64,000 nt of DNA from Dryas octopetala (lineage: Eukaryota > Streptophyta > Magnoliopsida > Rosales > Rosaceae), in the NCBI GenBank assembly GCA_963921425.1, contig OY992839.1:3784501-3848500 (forward strand), given 5' to 3'. Made by a program: the position numbers and the translations under genes. The notes below the pieces were generated by a model. The model saw only the letters and a list, made by a program, of their open reading frames with translations, made no database searches and was not told where the DNA came from. Position 1 is the first letter of the stretch; every line of letters begins with the position of its first letter. This document shows positions 23,242-33,843 of this stretch, one piece after another.

Positions 23242-25384
23242 ACGATTAGCAGGCGATGGATAGTTAGATATAAAATTAAATAAATGATAATTTTTTTATT
23301 AGTGTACATTTTTGTTTGTTAGTGTAAAAAGTGAATTAATAAAGAAAAACATGGTGTTACGCGGCAAATGCACATCGTGTACATTACGGCGCACCGTAAA
23401 GGTGTACCGCGAATGCAAACAAGAATGTCAAATTTTTGACGAATCTTGACTGTGATTCCTTGTATCGGACGGTTGGAAGATGAGGGCTCACCGTAAGACG
23501 TGGACGTTGGAGCTGGTGATCATTTTGAGGTGTGGAAGTTTTATCCTGATGAGGAGGACGAGGCGGTACCGTTTTAGTGAAGTTGCTTTCACGCCACCTG
23601 TGGGCAGTGGATGTGACAGGTGATGCCCAAAGAAATTGAAGATGGTTGGGACAGATGGCCTGTGAAACTGCAATCGTGGAATGGTGCAACAAATTTATGT
23701 GATGACTGATGAAGTGATGAGTGTGTATAAACGTGGACAGACAAGAAAGGAAAGTCGAGACGGTAGTTTGGGATTTGGATAAGGTTGTTTTCCTTTTTTA
23801 AATTTAATTAATTGTTGAAAAAGAAGGATTAGATAATGCAAACTATTTCTCACTCCTCCACTGGGTGCATGAGGTGCCCAACAATAGGTTGGTGCTCTAT
23901 TGTGAAACTGAGGCCTAGCCCAGCCCAAAATCATTTAGTTTTTGAATGTATGGAGTTGTTTTCACACTCGGATTTCTCTTTTGTTTTCTTTCAATGGGGA
24001 TGAATTTGTTTATGTTTTGGTTTGGTTAGAGGTTAGCAATTGGCCATTCATCATGCTATTCTCCTTTAATTTGTTTATGATACCTCCACAGTTACCATTT
24101 TTTATTTTGATTTTCTAAAACACCACAACATCTAACGTTTTATCACCACGTGTAAATTTGACTTTTATCATTTAGAATTCTGAATATGCTTTTATCATAT
24201 AGAAAAATAGAGTTTATTCCTTCATCACCCTAAGATTTTGATTAAACCCTTATGTCTTCTTCAATTTTGATTGAACTACTTTGACTTCTCTCCCCATTAT
24301 CAAATTCAGTCGGCCACTATACATTGAATGCCTAGTTATGTTCTTTAGGGCATCACATTGTATTGTATCCTCCATTTATTATATTTTTTATACTGTTAAA
24401 TAAAATTAATATATTCTTTATACTGTATAATTTAATTATATACTAAAATCTAAACCCTAATACTCTATATACTCTATATACCATAATACTCTTTATACTT
24501 TATAATTTATACATTAAACCATATATACTCTATATTCTTTAGGATATTAGGTTTTAGACCCTTTAGGATACTTTTAATTATTTTTTATATAAAAATGAGT
24601 TTAAGGTTTAAAATAACTAAATGAAATCTCAAACTTTTTTTTTTCTTTCCAATTGCCCAAAGGCCCCAAACCCCCTCTTTTTTTTTTTTTTTCCCGTGCC
24701 TCTCTCTTCAGTCTTTTTATTTTTATTTTTTATCTTTCCTTCCTTTTTTCCTGTGCCTCTCACCCAGCCAAGCTTTGTTTTCACTGAGTTTAACAACCCA
24801 AATTTTGGCTTCTAGTAATTTTGTTACTTAAATTTTTCAAACTTGTTGTAAAGTTTGTTTAAAGGAATTAAAAATTTATTTAAGTTTATTTTAACTAACT
24901 TAGACCTTTGGTTGTGGTTTTAGAGCTTAGTTGTGTATAAATGAATTTTAGAAAATGAAAATTCAAGAATTTGGCAATTATTTTTTTTTTAGAATTAAAT
25001 TATGAGAGTAGGATTTTTTATAATTTTTTGAAAGCAATTTGACTATTTTGAGGTCATAGGAAAGTAATACTCATCAATACGAGTCTGTAGAATTGTTCGG
25101 TGAATTATTTGGGGTCTCGAGTTATTTTTAGTGAATTTCTGAAGTTGGAGAAAATAAAAAATATAAAAATTTCAATAAATTTCAATAAATTTCGGTAAAT
25201 TTGAAATTTTGACAAAATCTTCCCAAAAATTGTTAAACATGCGTTTCAATTTCGAAAACCCATAAAAACGAAATTTTCGACGAAAATTTTGAAATTTAAT
25301 ACCTTACTTGTAACTGGGTTAGACGTCTTAGGTGGTTTTATTGTTTTAATTGTTTATGAGTTGTTTATCTATTTGATCCACATA
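23242..25384. other. Intergenic, no gene seen
   Basis: AT-rich with T-rich low-complexity patches near 24640-24750, where a CCCGTGCCTCTC-type block occurs twice. Short open frames here have no recognisable features. Confidence 0.55.
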
Positions 25385-25844
25385 TAAAAGGCAAATTACA
25401 AAACAACATCTTCACCATCCTCACTTCAATCCAATATTTATGAAATTTTAACTGAATAGGCTATTCAGCCCATCAAAATTGTGATTTAATCTATTTGGAC
25501 TGAAGAGGTTGCTTGGCCATCATTATGATTATGAGCTTTGTGATAGATTTTTTCCTTTTGTGTCATACTTTATATTTAGATTAGTAAAACTAATTCTACT
25601 TATTGTTGTGATATTTTATAATCTTAATAGTTGGTTTTATTCAACGATCCATATAGCGACATAATATAATCCATATTAATCATGCACATCATATAATACC
25701 CATAAAAAAATTATGCCTATAAGAAAGAGCATGTGTCATTTTGCAATCTTGAATTATTTTCACTTTTGACTAAACATATCACATATATGACTAACCAACC
25801 AAATCAAAAACTACTGGTGAAAAAAATAGTAAAAAGTATAGTAT

Positions 25845-25908
25845 TCCACTGCCAGGATTCAAACCCATTTGTTGTCAATAGCGTCATTTTAAATTGTGCT
25901 ACAGCAGA
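25845..25908 (-). ncRNA. tRNA-like module, copy A (decayed)
   Basis: Minus strand: acceptor-like TCTGCTG and CAGTGGA ends around a T-arm-like segment GGGTTTGAATCCTGG. Less conserved than copies C, D and F, with the acceptor and T-stem pairing weakened. No GEM-like exon follows directly. Confidence 0.5.
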
Positions 25909-26027
25909 TTTGGGTGCTTATTGAATGAGTAAAAAATAATTAAATGTTAACAAATGAAATAGTATGCTTTATTGACTAACCAACGAAAAACAATTGGTGG
26001 AAACAATAGTAAGAAAGTAAAATGTTT

Positions 26028-26089
26028 TCCGCTGTCGGGATTCGAACCCGGTTATCGAAATTAACCAAGCATTATTGTGCTACAGCGGA
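26028..26089 (-). ncRNA. tRNA-like module, copy B
   Basis: Minus strand begins TCCGCTGTAGCACAA and ends with T-arm-like CCGGGTTCGAATCCCGACAGCGGA. Acceptor halves TCCGCTG/CAGCGGA pair over 7 bp. At 62 nt it is too short for a standard tRNA, and no anticodon arm is recognisable. Confidence 0.55.
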
Positions 26090-26198
26090 TTTGATATTTG
26101 TTAAATGAGTAAAAATTTATTTAATTGCTATCAAACAATGACTAATCAACCAAAAAAAGACTATTGGGGAAAAAAAATATTAAAATGTAAAAAAGAAT

Positions 26199-26268
26199 TC
26201 CGCTGCCGGGAGTCGAACCCGGAAATTCACAATATCCATTTTATGATTTTAAGTTGTGCTACAGCGGA
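26199..26268 (-). ncRNA. tRNA-like module, copy C
   Basis: Ends TCCGCTG and CAGCGGA pair perfectly. The T arm CCGGGTTCGACTCCCGG is intact and includes a box B consensus. The middle holds CACAA and TTGTG, which could pair as a third stem, but there is no normal D arm or anticodon loop. It lies upstream of the first truncated GEM-like copy. Confidence 0.6.
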
Positions 26269-26359
26269 CTTGAGTTGTTATACAATGAGTAAACAATGTT
26301 TTAAAACGCTATTGGTCAACATGCATTACTGTTTGAGTAGTAAAAGTAGTAATAAGCCT

Positions 26360-26841
26360 CTTGTTTTTTTGTACAATCATGAATCATCATCATCAGAAGA
26401 GGAAGATGAATTCCACAACAGCAATAATAGTCACTCTGAGTTCCCTCCTCTTCAAGGTACACAGCCTATGCCGGTATATATTTCTGTTGCTCTTGCTCTC
26501 TTGCTTCTCCTCTCATTTTCATCACAACCAACTTAATTTCTTTGCCTACTAGAAAATTTGTGTTTTTAGTTCGACCCATGTCATGATTAATTTCCTTTCA
26601 TGTTTGTAGAAGATTGATCAATTTCAGTAATTCACCACATACTCTAGAGTTATAAGGACATGGACTATGTTGGGGTCACTTAAAAAAGAATTTTTTTTTT
26701 TTCTAGACATTACATTACCTAGTGGTCCATTTCCAGAGGAAAAGATGCTGGATGCATTGGGTTGGTGAGGTAAAAGGGTTTAAGATGCCACCAGAAGAGA
26801 AGAGCAGAGGTCATTGCTGACAATGTTTGGCATTACCATGA
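26360..26841 (+). pseudogene. Truncated GEM-like gene copy 1
   Basis: Matches the 5' half of the intact gene at 30310. The serine/glutamate-rich leader region, the CACTCTGAGTTCCCTCCTC start of exon 1, the intron and the exon-2 region (AAGATGCTGGATGCATTGGG to GACAATGTTTGGCAT) are all recognisable. The segment of exon 1 encoding the Asn-rich stretch and NPYVHYSS is missing, and nothing matching exons 3-4, which carry most of the GRAM domain, follows. An open frame of 143 codons crosses the region from 26105 but also covers the tRNA-like module, so it is not a credible protein. Confidence 0.75.
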
Positions 26842-26930
26842 GAGATTTTGTACAATCATAACTGTTAGTTTCACTCAGTGGGTTTCATCCAACGATCCTT
26901 ATTAATCATGTACATACCACAACAATCCAA

Positions 26931-26951
26931 GTTATGTTGTGCTACAGCGGA
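26931..26951 (-). ncRNA. Partial tRNA-like module
   Basis: Only the 5' part (TCCGCTGTAGCACAACATAAC on the minus strand) is present; the T arm is absent. It directly adjoins the AACGATCC spacer block, which suggests an exchange between array units. Confidence 0.5.
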
Positions 26952-27650
26952 TTTGATTGCTCGTTGAATGAATAAAAATCAATTTAACTGCTACCTAAAA
27001 AACAATAGACAAAATGCTTTACAGAAGAAGCACATATGAAAGCTATTCAGCCCATCAAAAATTGTCATTCAATCTATCTGGACTAAATATGTTGCTTGGC
27101 CATCATTATGATCATGATTTATTTAGGGAGAGTACTTATTGTTTAGTACTTTGTATTTACATTAGTAGGTTTAGTACTTATTGTTGTGGTGTTTTGTATT
27201 TTTTTTTTATATTGAAAGATAAACAAAGATAAGAATAATGGAGAGACGAAAATGAATGGGAGAAAAATATGAAAAAACTAAATAAAAAGATGGAGAGAAA
27301 GAAGATGAAGACACTAATTAAGGGGAAGTTGAGATTGAGATGGGACGACGAATGAGGGGAAACTAAAAAAAAATCCTATTCAATTTGGTTCAATATATGA
27401 ACTAATAAACTCTTTTGTGGGTGAAAACCAAATTTGGTCGGTTTGCCGATTCAATTGGCCATCATTATGAGCATAATTTTTCTTAATGAGACATGGAATT
27501 CAACCAAACAATTGTTGCGATGTTTTGTAATCTTAGCTAGTTGACTTTATCCGTTAGTTTTAAAGAACGTTTTTTATTAATTATGCACATCTTATACACA
27601 CAAAAGTTATGCATATAAGAAACAACCTATGTCATCTTGCATTTTTGCAC

Positions 27651-28311
27651 TAGGGATAACAATAATCCCCATCGAGTCGGGTCTCCGTTGAGTCGAGTCC
27701 CCAATGGGAACCCGACCCTATAGGGGACGATTTCGGGACAAAATGAGGATTGGGGATTGGGGATTTATATATCGGAGATGGTAAAGTCATCCCCAACCTG
27801 ATAAGCTATATTTATTAGTTTTTTTTAAAATAAATAAATATATATATATATTGAAGTTATGAATGTCCATTTGTAATTATTTAGTGGTTTATTTTAAAGC
27901 TTAAGTTGTTGTTTTTATTACTTTTATTTGGTTTGTATGGATTTGTATTATTTGTATGGAGTTATATGTAATGGGGATTATATTTTGTAGATTTGCTATG
28001 AAACTTTGAACTTTATGAACTCTATTTTCTCAATCTATTGAAAAATATTTATATAATAGATGTTGTTTTAGTTGGTAATATTTTAATTGTAGTTGGAAAA
28101 GAAAATTTTAAACTCAAAATATATTTATTAAATATAATAGTTGGCATTAGTTGTTTTAAAAATGATTTTTGGCATTAAAAATAAAATTCAGAGATGTGGG
28201 GCGGAGATGACGAGGATTGCCCGCCCCAATTCTCAATAATTTTTAATGGGTATCAGGACGGGGATTTCCCGATAACTTTAAACAAGGATGGGGATGTCCC
28301 TGACATCCCTA
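27651..28311. mobile_element. Non-autonomous hAT-like element, 661 bp
   Basis: Ends TAGGGATAAC and, from the right, TAGGGATGTC. An exact 8-bp target duplication TTTTGCAC stands at 27643-27650 and 28312-28319. It interrupts an array unit: the text on the two sides rejoins to match 25727-25755 (..GTCATTTTGCA.. then ..CTTGAATTATTTTCA..). The body contains repeated GGGGA-rich blocks near both ends and no transposase gene. Confidence 0.82.
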
Positions 28312-28446
28312 TTTTGCACGCTTGAATTATTTTCAGGTCCTGTTCCCAAATTTCCCATGCTTTAAGTTTACAAGTCCGCTAATCATATGACTAATCAACC
28401 AACAAAGACTATTGGGGAAAAAAAATATTAAAACGTTAAAAAACAT

Positions 28447-28509
28447 TCCGCTGCCGGGAGTCGAACCCGGAAATTCACAATATCCAATATTAAGTTGTGC
28501 TACAGCAGA
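28447..28509 (-). ncRNA. tRNA-like module, copy D
   Basis: The T arm CCGGGTTCGACTCCCGG is intact and the 3' acceptor half CAGCGGA is present; the 5' half is TCTGCTG, one change. CACAA and TTGTG flank the middle loop as in copies C and F. It stands upstream of the second truncated GEM-like copy. Confidence 0.58.
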
Positions 28510-28572
28510 CTTGAGTGTTCGTACAATAAGTAAAAACTATTTTAAACTCTATTGATGATCAATATGCTTTAC

Positions 28573-28594
28573 AAATTTTTTTTTTTTGGGTACA
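28573..28594 (-). mobile_element. PolyA micro-insertion, TGTACCC type
   Basis: Minus strand TGTACCC plus 12 A and TTT, between exact copies of ATCAATATGCTTTAC (28558-28572 and 28595-28609). The TGTAC before the tail recalls the LINE-like end at 20607. Confidence 0.75.
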
Positions 28595-28734
28595 ATCAAT
28601 ATGCTTTACTTTTAAGCATTACGCTATCGAACAAAATACTCAAGAAGATTATACCTTCACAAATTCCTCTTTATGTTCTACATGAATTGCGAATTTAGGC
28701 TTCACCTTCTGTAATTCTGGAGTCATGATCTTCA

Positions 28735-29152
28735 TCATAAAAAGAAGAGAAAGATAAATTCCACAACAACAATAATAGTCACTCTGGGTTCCTCCTCCTC
28801 AAGGCACACATCTAATGCCAGTATATATTTCTGTTGCTCTTGCTCTCTTGCTTCTCTTCTCATTTTCATCACAACCAACTTAATTTCTTTGCCTTCTATA
28901 AAATTTGTGTTTTTAGTTTGACCCATGTTATGATTTCCTTTAATGTTTGTAGAAGATTGATCAATTTAAGTAATTCACATGGTATTATATATAATCAAAC
29001 ACATACTCTAGACTTATAAGGACATGGACTATGTTGGGTCATTTTTTTAAAAAAAAAATCAACAAATTTCTAGACATTACATTACCTAGTAGTCCATTTT
29101 CAATGAAAAAGATGCTGGATGCATTGGGTTAGTCACTAGAAGAGCAGAGGCG
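28735..29152 (+). pseudogene. Truncated GEM-like gene copy 2
   Basis: A second copy of the 5' half of the gene at 30310. It shares with copy 1 the loss of the NPYVHYSS-coding part of exon 1, so copies 1 and 2 are closer to each other than to the intact gene. The exon-2 match (AAGATGCTGGATGCATTGGG) is itself shortened, and exons 3-4 are absent. It then runs straight into the AACGATCC spacer block of the next unit. Confidence 0.75.
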
Positions 29153-29332
29153 TTAGTTTCACTCCATGAATTTCATCTAACGATCCTTATTAATCATGTA
29201 CATCTTATGCACACAAAAGTTATCCTTCTAAAAGAGAACTACGTCACCTACTCATCTTGCACTCTTTAGTTATTTTCACTAATGAACCAAAACAAAGACT
29301 ATTGGTGAAAAAACAGCAAAAATAAAAAGTGT

Positions 29333-29393
29333 TCCGCTGTCTGGAGTCGAACCCGATACCTCGCAATTCCGAGTTATGTTGTACTACAACGGA
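29333..29393 (-). ncRNA. tRNA-like module, copy E
   Basis: Minus strand TCCGTTG ... GGTTCGACTCC ... CAGCGGA. The middle contains CTCGGAATTGCGAG, which could form a 4-bp stem in the place of an anticodon arm; the other copies lack this. Still about ten nucleotides short of a tRNA. Confidence 0.5.
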
Positions 29394-29602
29394 TTTGATC
29401 GCTTGTAGAATGAATAAAAATCAATTTAAATGCTACCTAAAAAACAATAGACAATATGCTTTACTGAAGAAGCACATATGAAAGGCAAATTACTAAACCA
29501 ATATTTCTGAAATTTGAACTGAATAAAGCTATTCAGCCCATCCCAATCTATTTGGACTAAATACGTTGCTTGGCCATCATTATGATCATGATCCCTCTTA
29601 AT

Positions 29603-29625
29603 GAGAGAGAGAGAGAGAGAGAGAG
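29603..29625. repeat. AG microsatellite inside an array unit
   Basis: About eleven AG/GA dinucleotides interrupt the spacer block that is plain CTTAATGAGACATGG in the related unit near 27493. Confidence 0.85.
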
Positions 29626-30031
29626 TTCTTATTGTTGTGATGTTTTGTTATTCTGTTTTTTTGAAAAATAAAAAAATTTAAAAGTACCCCATTTTATTTA
29701 GGTAATAAGAAGGGACGTTTTGTAATTTTAGTTGTTAGATTCATCCAGTATATGATCGACTAACCAACCGAACAAAAATTATTAGTGAAAAAAAGATAAA
29801 CGATATTTAAACTCTACTTTTCTACTACGAATAAACTCATTTTAAACGGGCGGGCCATTGTACACTTCCAATTATGGCCTACAGCAGATTTTTTTTTTTT
29901 TTGGGGTCGAAACAGAAGACTTGATCAACCGTTGAATGAGTAAAAAGCTATTTAAATATATTGAGCAATATGTTGTAAAAGTGTAAAACCATCGGTGAAA
30001 AAAATAGTAAAAACTAAAACCAAAAATGTAT

Positions 30032-30093
30032 TCCGCTGCCGGGAGTCGAACCCGGAAGATCACAATATCCAAATTAAGTTGTGCTACAGCGGA
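30032..30093 (-). ncRNA. tRNA-like module, copy F
   Basis: Best-preserved copy, 62 nt. TCCGCTG and CAGCGGA pair over 7 bp, the T arm CCGGGTTCGACTCCCGG is perfect, and CACAA/TTGTG can form a third stem around a 13-base loop. D arm and anticodon arm are not recognisable, so it cannot be a standard tRNA. It lies about 215 bp before the start codon of the intact GEM-like gene, on the opposite strand. Confidence 0.62.
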
Positions 30094-30309
30094 CCTGAGT
30101 GTTTGTTTGATGAGTAAAATTTATTTTAAAGACTATCGATGAATATGCTTTACTTTTAAGCATTACCCTCCATTGATTCCTCTCCCATGTTCTCACATGA
30201 ATTGTGAATTTGGGCTTCACCATCTGTAGTTTTGGAGTCTTGATCATCATCATCAGAAGAAGAAGCTGAATTTGTGGAGCTGGAAACGAGCCTCATATAC
30301 AACAACAAC

Positions 30310-32496
30310 ATGAGTAGTCACTCTGAGTTCCCTCCTCCTCAAGGCACAGCCTATGCCACTGACAACAACAACAATCCTTATGTCCACTATTCCTCTGTTC
30401 CCACATCGAATTCATCTACCAAGCGTTACTATTTCTGTTGCTCTCTCTTGCTTCTTTTCATTTTGGGATTTTTTTTTTTTAATTAACCAAGTTTTTAAGA
30501 AATTCGTGTTTTCAGTTTGACCCATGTCATGATTTTCTGTCAAGATTGTAGAATATTGGTCAATTTCAGTTATTTCCATGGTATCATTATCAAACACAAG
30601 CTGTCTGTAGAGTTATAAGGACATAGGCTGTGTTGGGTCATATTTTTTTTTTCTTCAATTTTCTGAAAAAAGTACATTACTTGGTGGTCCAGGTCCAATG
30701 GATAAGATGCTCGAGGCATTGGGTCAGTGTGGTAAAAGAGTTGAATTTGCCACTAGAAGAGCAGAGGCCATTGCAGACAATGTCTGGCATCACCGTGAGT
30801 TACTCTCTTTTTTAAACTCCTATGTTGCTCCAATATGCTTTTCAAAGTAAAAGAAGAAGAAGAAGAAGAAGAAAAATGTCAATTGTTATAACTAAAATTA
30901 CTTTTTTGGTAGAGCCAGGTAAATCCACATGATATTGTTGAGCCATTAGCTGCATAGTTGCTCATGTTGTACACATTCCTCGTTTTCGAGAATTTGAGAA
31001 TTGTATGATAGTTCAGTCTTAAAGGGCACTATTGAATGTATTGTTGAGGGGTTCTCATTGCATTCTTATCCCATTTCAAATATTTCTTCACTCTAATTTA
31101 GAAAGGAAAACTCTCTTTCCCATTGCACTGCAGAGGAACTCAGTTATGTTCCATATTTCTTTTGATAAGGGTCACTTTTCATCTTATATGACTTTAACCT
31201 TGGACCTGGCATTGTATTGTATCCCCCATTGAATTAAATCACTTAATTGATCTTTGTCTCAGATATACATGTAGCCTAGATTATAACATGTCTTGGGATT
31301 TTGCTTAACAGTCAAAATCAGTCCTAGTCTGGCCGATGCAGCAATGGCAAGGCTTAATCATGGGACAAAGGTGCTTAGTACTGGAGGGAATGATAAAGTA
31401 TTCCAGGAAACATTTGAGAATATGCCAGGAGAGAAACTCTTACATTCCTATGCTTGCTATCTCTCAACTTCTAATGGACCTGTGATCGGGGTGCTATATA
31501 TTTCCAATAAAAGAATAGCCTTTTGTAGTGATTTCTGTTACTACTTCTCCCCAGGGCATCCAAATTTGGCATATTACAAGGTAGATTTTCAATTCCACAT
31601 AGAAATTCTTATGTCTTTTGTGTAGCTTAAAATGTAACATGCATTTCCAAGTTTTCAACAGGGTAGCTTCTGTCTTCAACCCTTCATTATTTTAACTATT
31701 ACTATAATTTCGGGTTTTTAATAAGCATAGGGGGAAAAAATAAGAAGAGAAATTTTGAGATTACATTGAAACTGAATTCTGATATTGCACCAACTATTTC
31801 TGATAGGCACAAATTGTCTTATTTATGTTAGTTGAGAAATGGGGAAGGAAAATTGAAGTCTCAAAATGAGTGTGTGTTACACTTTCCTGTTAAAACGTTG
31901 TCTCATATGATTTGTAATCAATCCCTCCTTGTATTGTTAAGATGCAAATTTTTTCTTACCCTTACCTTCAAGCAGCCCATCACTATTCACTACCAAATCC
32001 TTGGACTCGAAGTTTTAAATTATTCATGAGTCTCAGGCTGATGAGCTTGCCAAGGCCTCAACCGAGACCTCCGCCAATCCCAGCTTCAGAACTATGTCCT
32101 TTTAAGGCTTTGGCCACAAGCCCACCAATGGATTGGTTGTGTCTTTGGTATTATTAGCTTTTTGTGGCCAACCTTTGGTATTATTAGCTTAACTAGAGTT
32201 AAAGCAGGAATTGACTCTTGACATGTGCATCTACTATTTTCTTTAATGAAGCATTAATATCTGATTACTTCAATTAATTGCTTGAAATGTAGGTGGTGGT
32301 TCAGCTTGATCAGTTAAGAACAGTTAATCCCTCTGCAAACAGATGGAACCCTTCAGAGAAATATATACACATTGTCACAAGGGATGGCCATGAATTCTGG
32401 TTCATGGGGTTTATATCATATGACAAGGCCCTCAGAAATCTAAGCAAAGTTGTAACCCCATCTCAGAACACTTGTGGTGGATCTCCACAATTCTAG
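30310..32496 (+). CDS. GEM-like protein with GRAM domain (ABA-responsive type)
   Basis: Four exons: 30310-30424, 30693-30794, 31312-31580 and 32293-32496. Phases fit (690 nt, 229 aa). Residues 1-39 are a flexible N-terminus with the family signature NPYVHYSS. Residues 40-73 contain MLEALGQCGKRVEFATRRAEAIADNVWHH, then LKISPSLADAAMARLNHGTKVL, typical of GEM/GER proteins. The GRAM domain (about 95-215) includes FENMPGEKLLHSYACYLST, GPVIGVLYISNKRIAFCSD, YYKVVVQLDQLRTVNPS and EKYIHIVTRDGHEFWFMGF. GRAM domains bind membrane phosphoinositides or partner proteins; Arabidopsis relatives respond to ABA and act in epidermal and reproductive development. The first donor (AAGC|GTTACT) is weak, so the exon 1 boundary is the least certain. 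In-frame codons extend upstream of the chosen ATG only to a stop at 30241, with no earlier ATG. Confidence 0.85.
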
Positions 32497-32750
32497 TGCA
32501 TAGTATTAGTATCCCCCTCTCCCCATGTATCTCAAAATATCTGAAATTAATTTAGACTTATTCGGGTGCAACGTAACACCCGTTAAACTTCAACTGTACG
32601 TATTCCTACCTTAAAATTATGTAGTAGTGGGGCTGTCTGTTGGTAGTTGTTCTTCTTTTAAAAATCTTTCTTTTTTTGGTAGTGGAAATTATTGACGGCA
32701 GGGAAAGCTTCCCCATCTGTCTCTGCTGTATATTTGTGTGGTATTGAAAA

Positions 32751-33843
32751 GACTTAATTATCGATTTACCACCCAAAACTGTAATTCATTCCCACTTTAC
32801 CACCTGAAAGTTTTTTTGTCTCAGATTACCACCTGTAACTTACATCTGTGTCCCATTTTACCTTGTTCCGTCAACAATTCCGTTAATGCTGACGATCTGG
32901 CCGTTAATGCTGACGTGGCGTGCTAGATGTGCGCCACGTGTCACATCTTTTTTTTATTTTTCGCATTTTTTTTATTTTTATAAACTTTGAAAATTAATTA
33001 AAAATAGCTCCGAACTCAGAAAAATACACGAAAAATTCCAACGGACTCGTCTTGACTAGCACTAATTTACTATAAGGTTAAATTACCAATTTGCCCTCTA
33101 AAAATTTCCAAAAAAATTAGAAAGTCCAAATTTATTTCTAAAAAATTAAAATAAATTTTCTTCTATTAAATAAATTCTAGAATTTTCTTAAACTCTTGGA
33201 CAAATTCTCAAAAATATTTTGAAAAATAACCAAAATCCTATTTTAGAGAATTATTTTGAGACTTTACAGAAATTATAGAATTTTTCTAGAATTTATTTTA
33301 TAGGGAATTTTATTTTCCTCTAAGACCGAGAGGTCTTTTGGGTAGCAAGTGTTCACGAGAAATGTATTGTTAGTTTTTAGAAAACTAACGGTGCAGACCT
33401 CATATTTTTTGGAGTTCGGGAGATTATTTTATGAATTTCCAAAGAATTTAGAGTATTTTAATTTTCTAGAAATAAATTTAGACTTTCCAAATTTTTTGGA
33501 AATTTTTAGAGGGAAAATTGGCATTTTGACCCTATAGTAAATTAGTACTAGTCAAGACAAGTCAGTAGGAATTTTTCGTGTATTTTTCTAAGCTCGGAGC
33601 TATTTTTAATTAATTTTCAAAGTTTATAAAAATAGAAAAATCAAAAAAATCAAAAAATACAAAAAAAGATGTGACACGTGGCGCACATCCAGCGCGCCAC
33701 GTCAGCATTAACAGAATTGTTGACGGAATAAGGTAAAATGGGACACGGGTGTAAGTTACAGGTGATAATCTGGGACAAAAAAACTTTCAGGTGGTAAAGT
33801 GGGAATGAGTTACAGTTTTGAGTGATAAATCGATAATTAAACC
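32751..33843. mobile_element. Mutator-like foldback element, 1093 bp
   Basis: An almost complete palindrome: the arms match inward from TTAATTATCGATTTA through CACTTTACCACCTGAAAG, GCGCCACGTGTCACATC and AATTTACTATA, about 500 bp each. TATTGAAAA flanks both ends exactly (32742-32750 and 33844-33852), a 9-bp duplication as expected for Mutator-like elements. The left arm contains a short internal duplication of GTTAATGCTGACG (near 32882 and 32902). No transposase gene is present. It begins 255 bp after the stop codon of the GEM-like gene. Confidence 0.85.

Larger units (their letters stand above)
25385..30150. repeat. Local array: spacer, tRNA-like module and partial GEM-like gene
   Basis: A compound unit recurs in degenerate form. 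It has a spacer with GCTATTCAGCCCATC and GCTTGGCCATCATTATGAT (copies starting near 25455, 27045 and 29530). Next comes an AACGATCC...TTAATCATGCACATC block (near 25645, 26890, 27565 and 29177). Then comes a tRNA-like module, and in some units the 5' half of a GEM-like gene. The last unit runs into the intact gene at 30310. Unequal exchange within the array can explain the partial modules at 26931 and 29875. Confidence 0.75.

Noticed and set aside
26199-26268. Functional tRNA gene
   Set aside because: Acceptor and T arm are good but the body is too short and lacks a D arm and an anticodon loop.
26105-26536. 143-codon protein across the first truncated GEM-like copy
   Set aside because: The frame passes through the tRNA-like module, and the GEM-like part is missing most of its exons.
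29875-29935. Micro-insertion within a partial tRNA-like module
   Set aside because: T run plus GGGGTCG looks similar to the class, but the flanking repeat is too imperfect (about 9 of 12) to claim.
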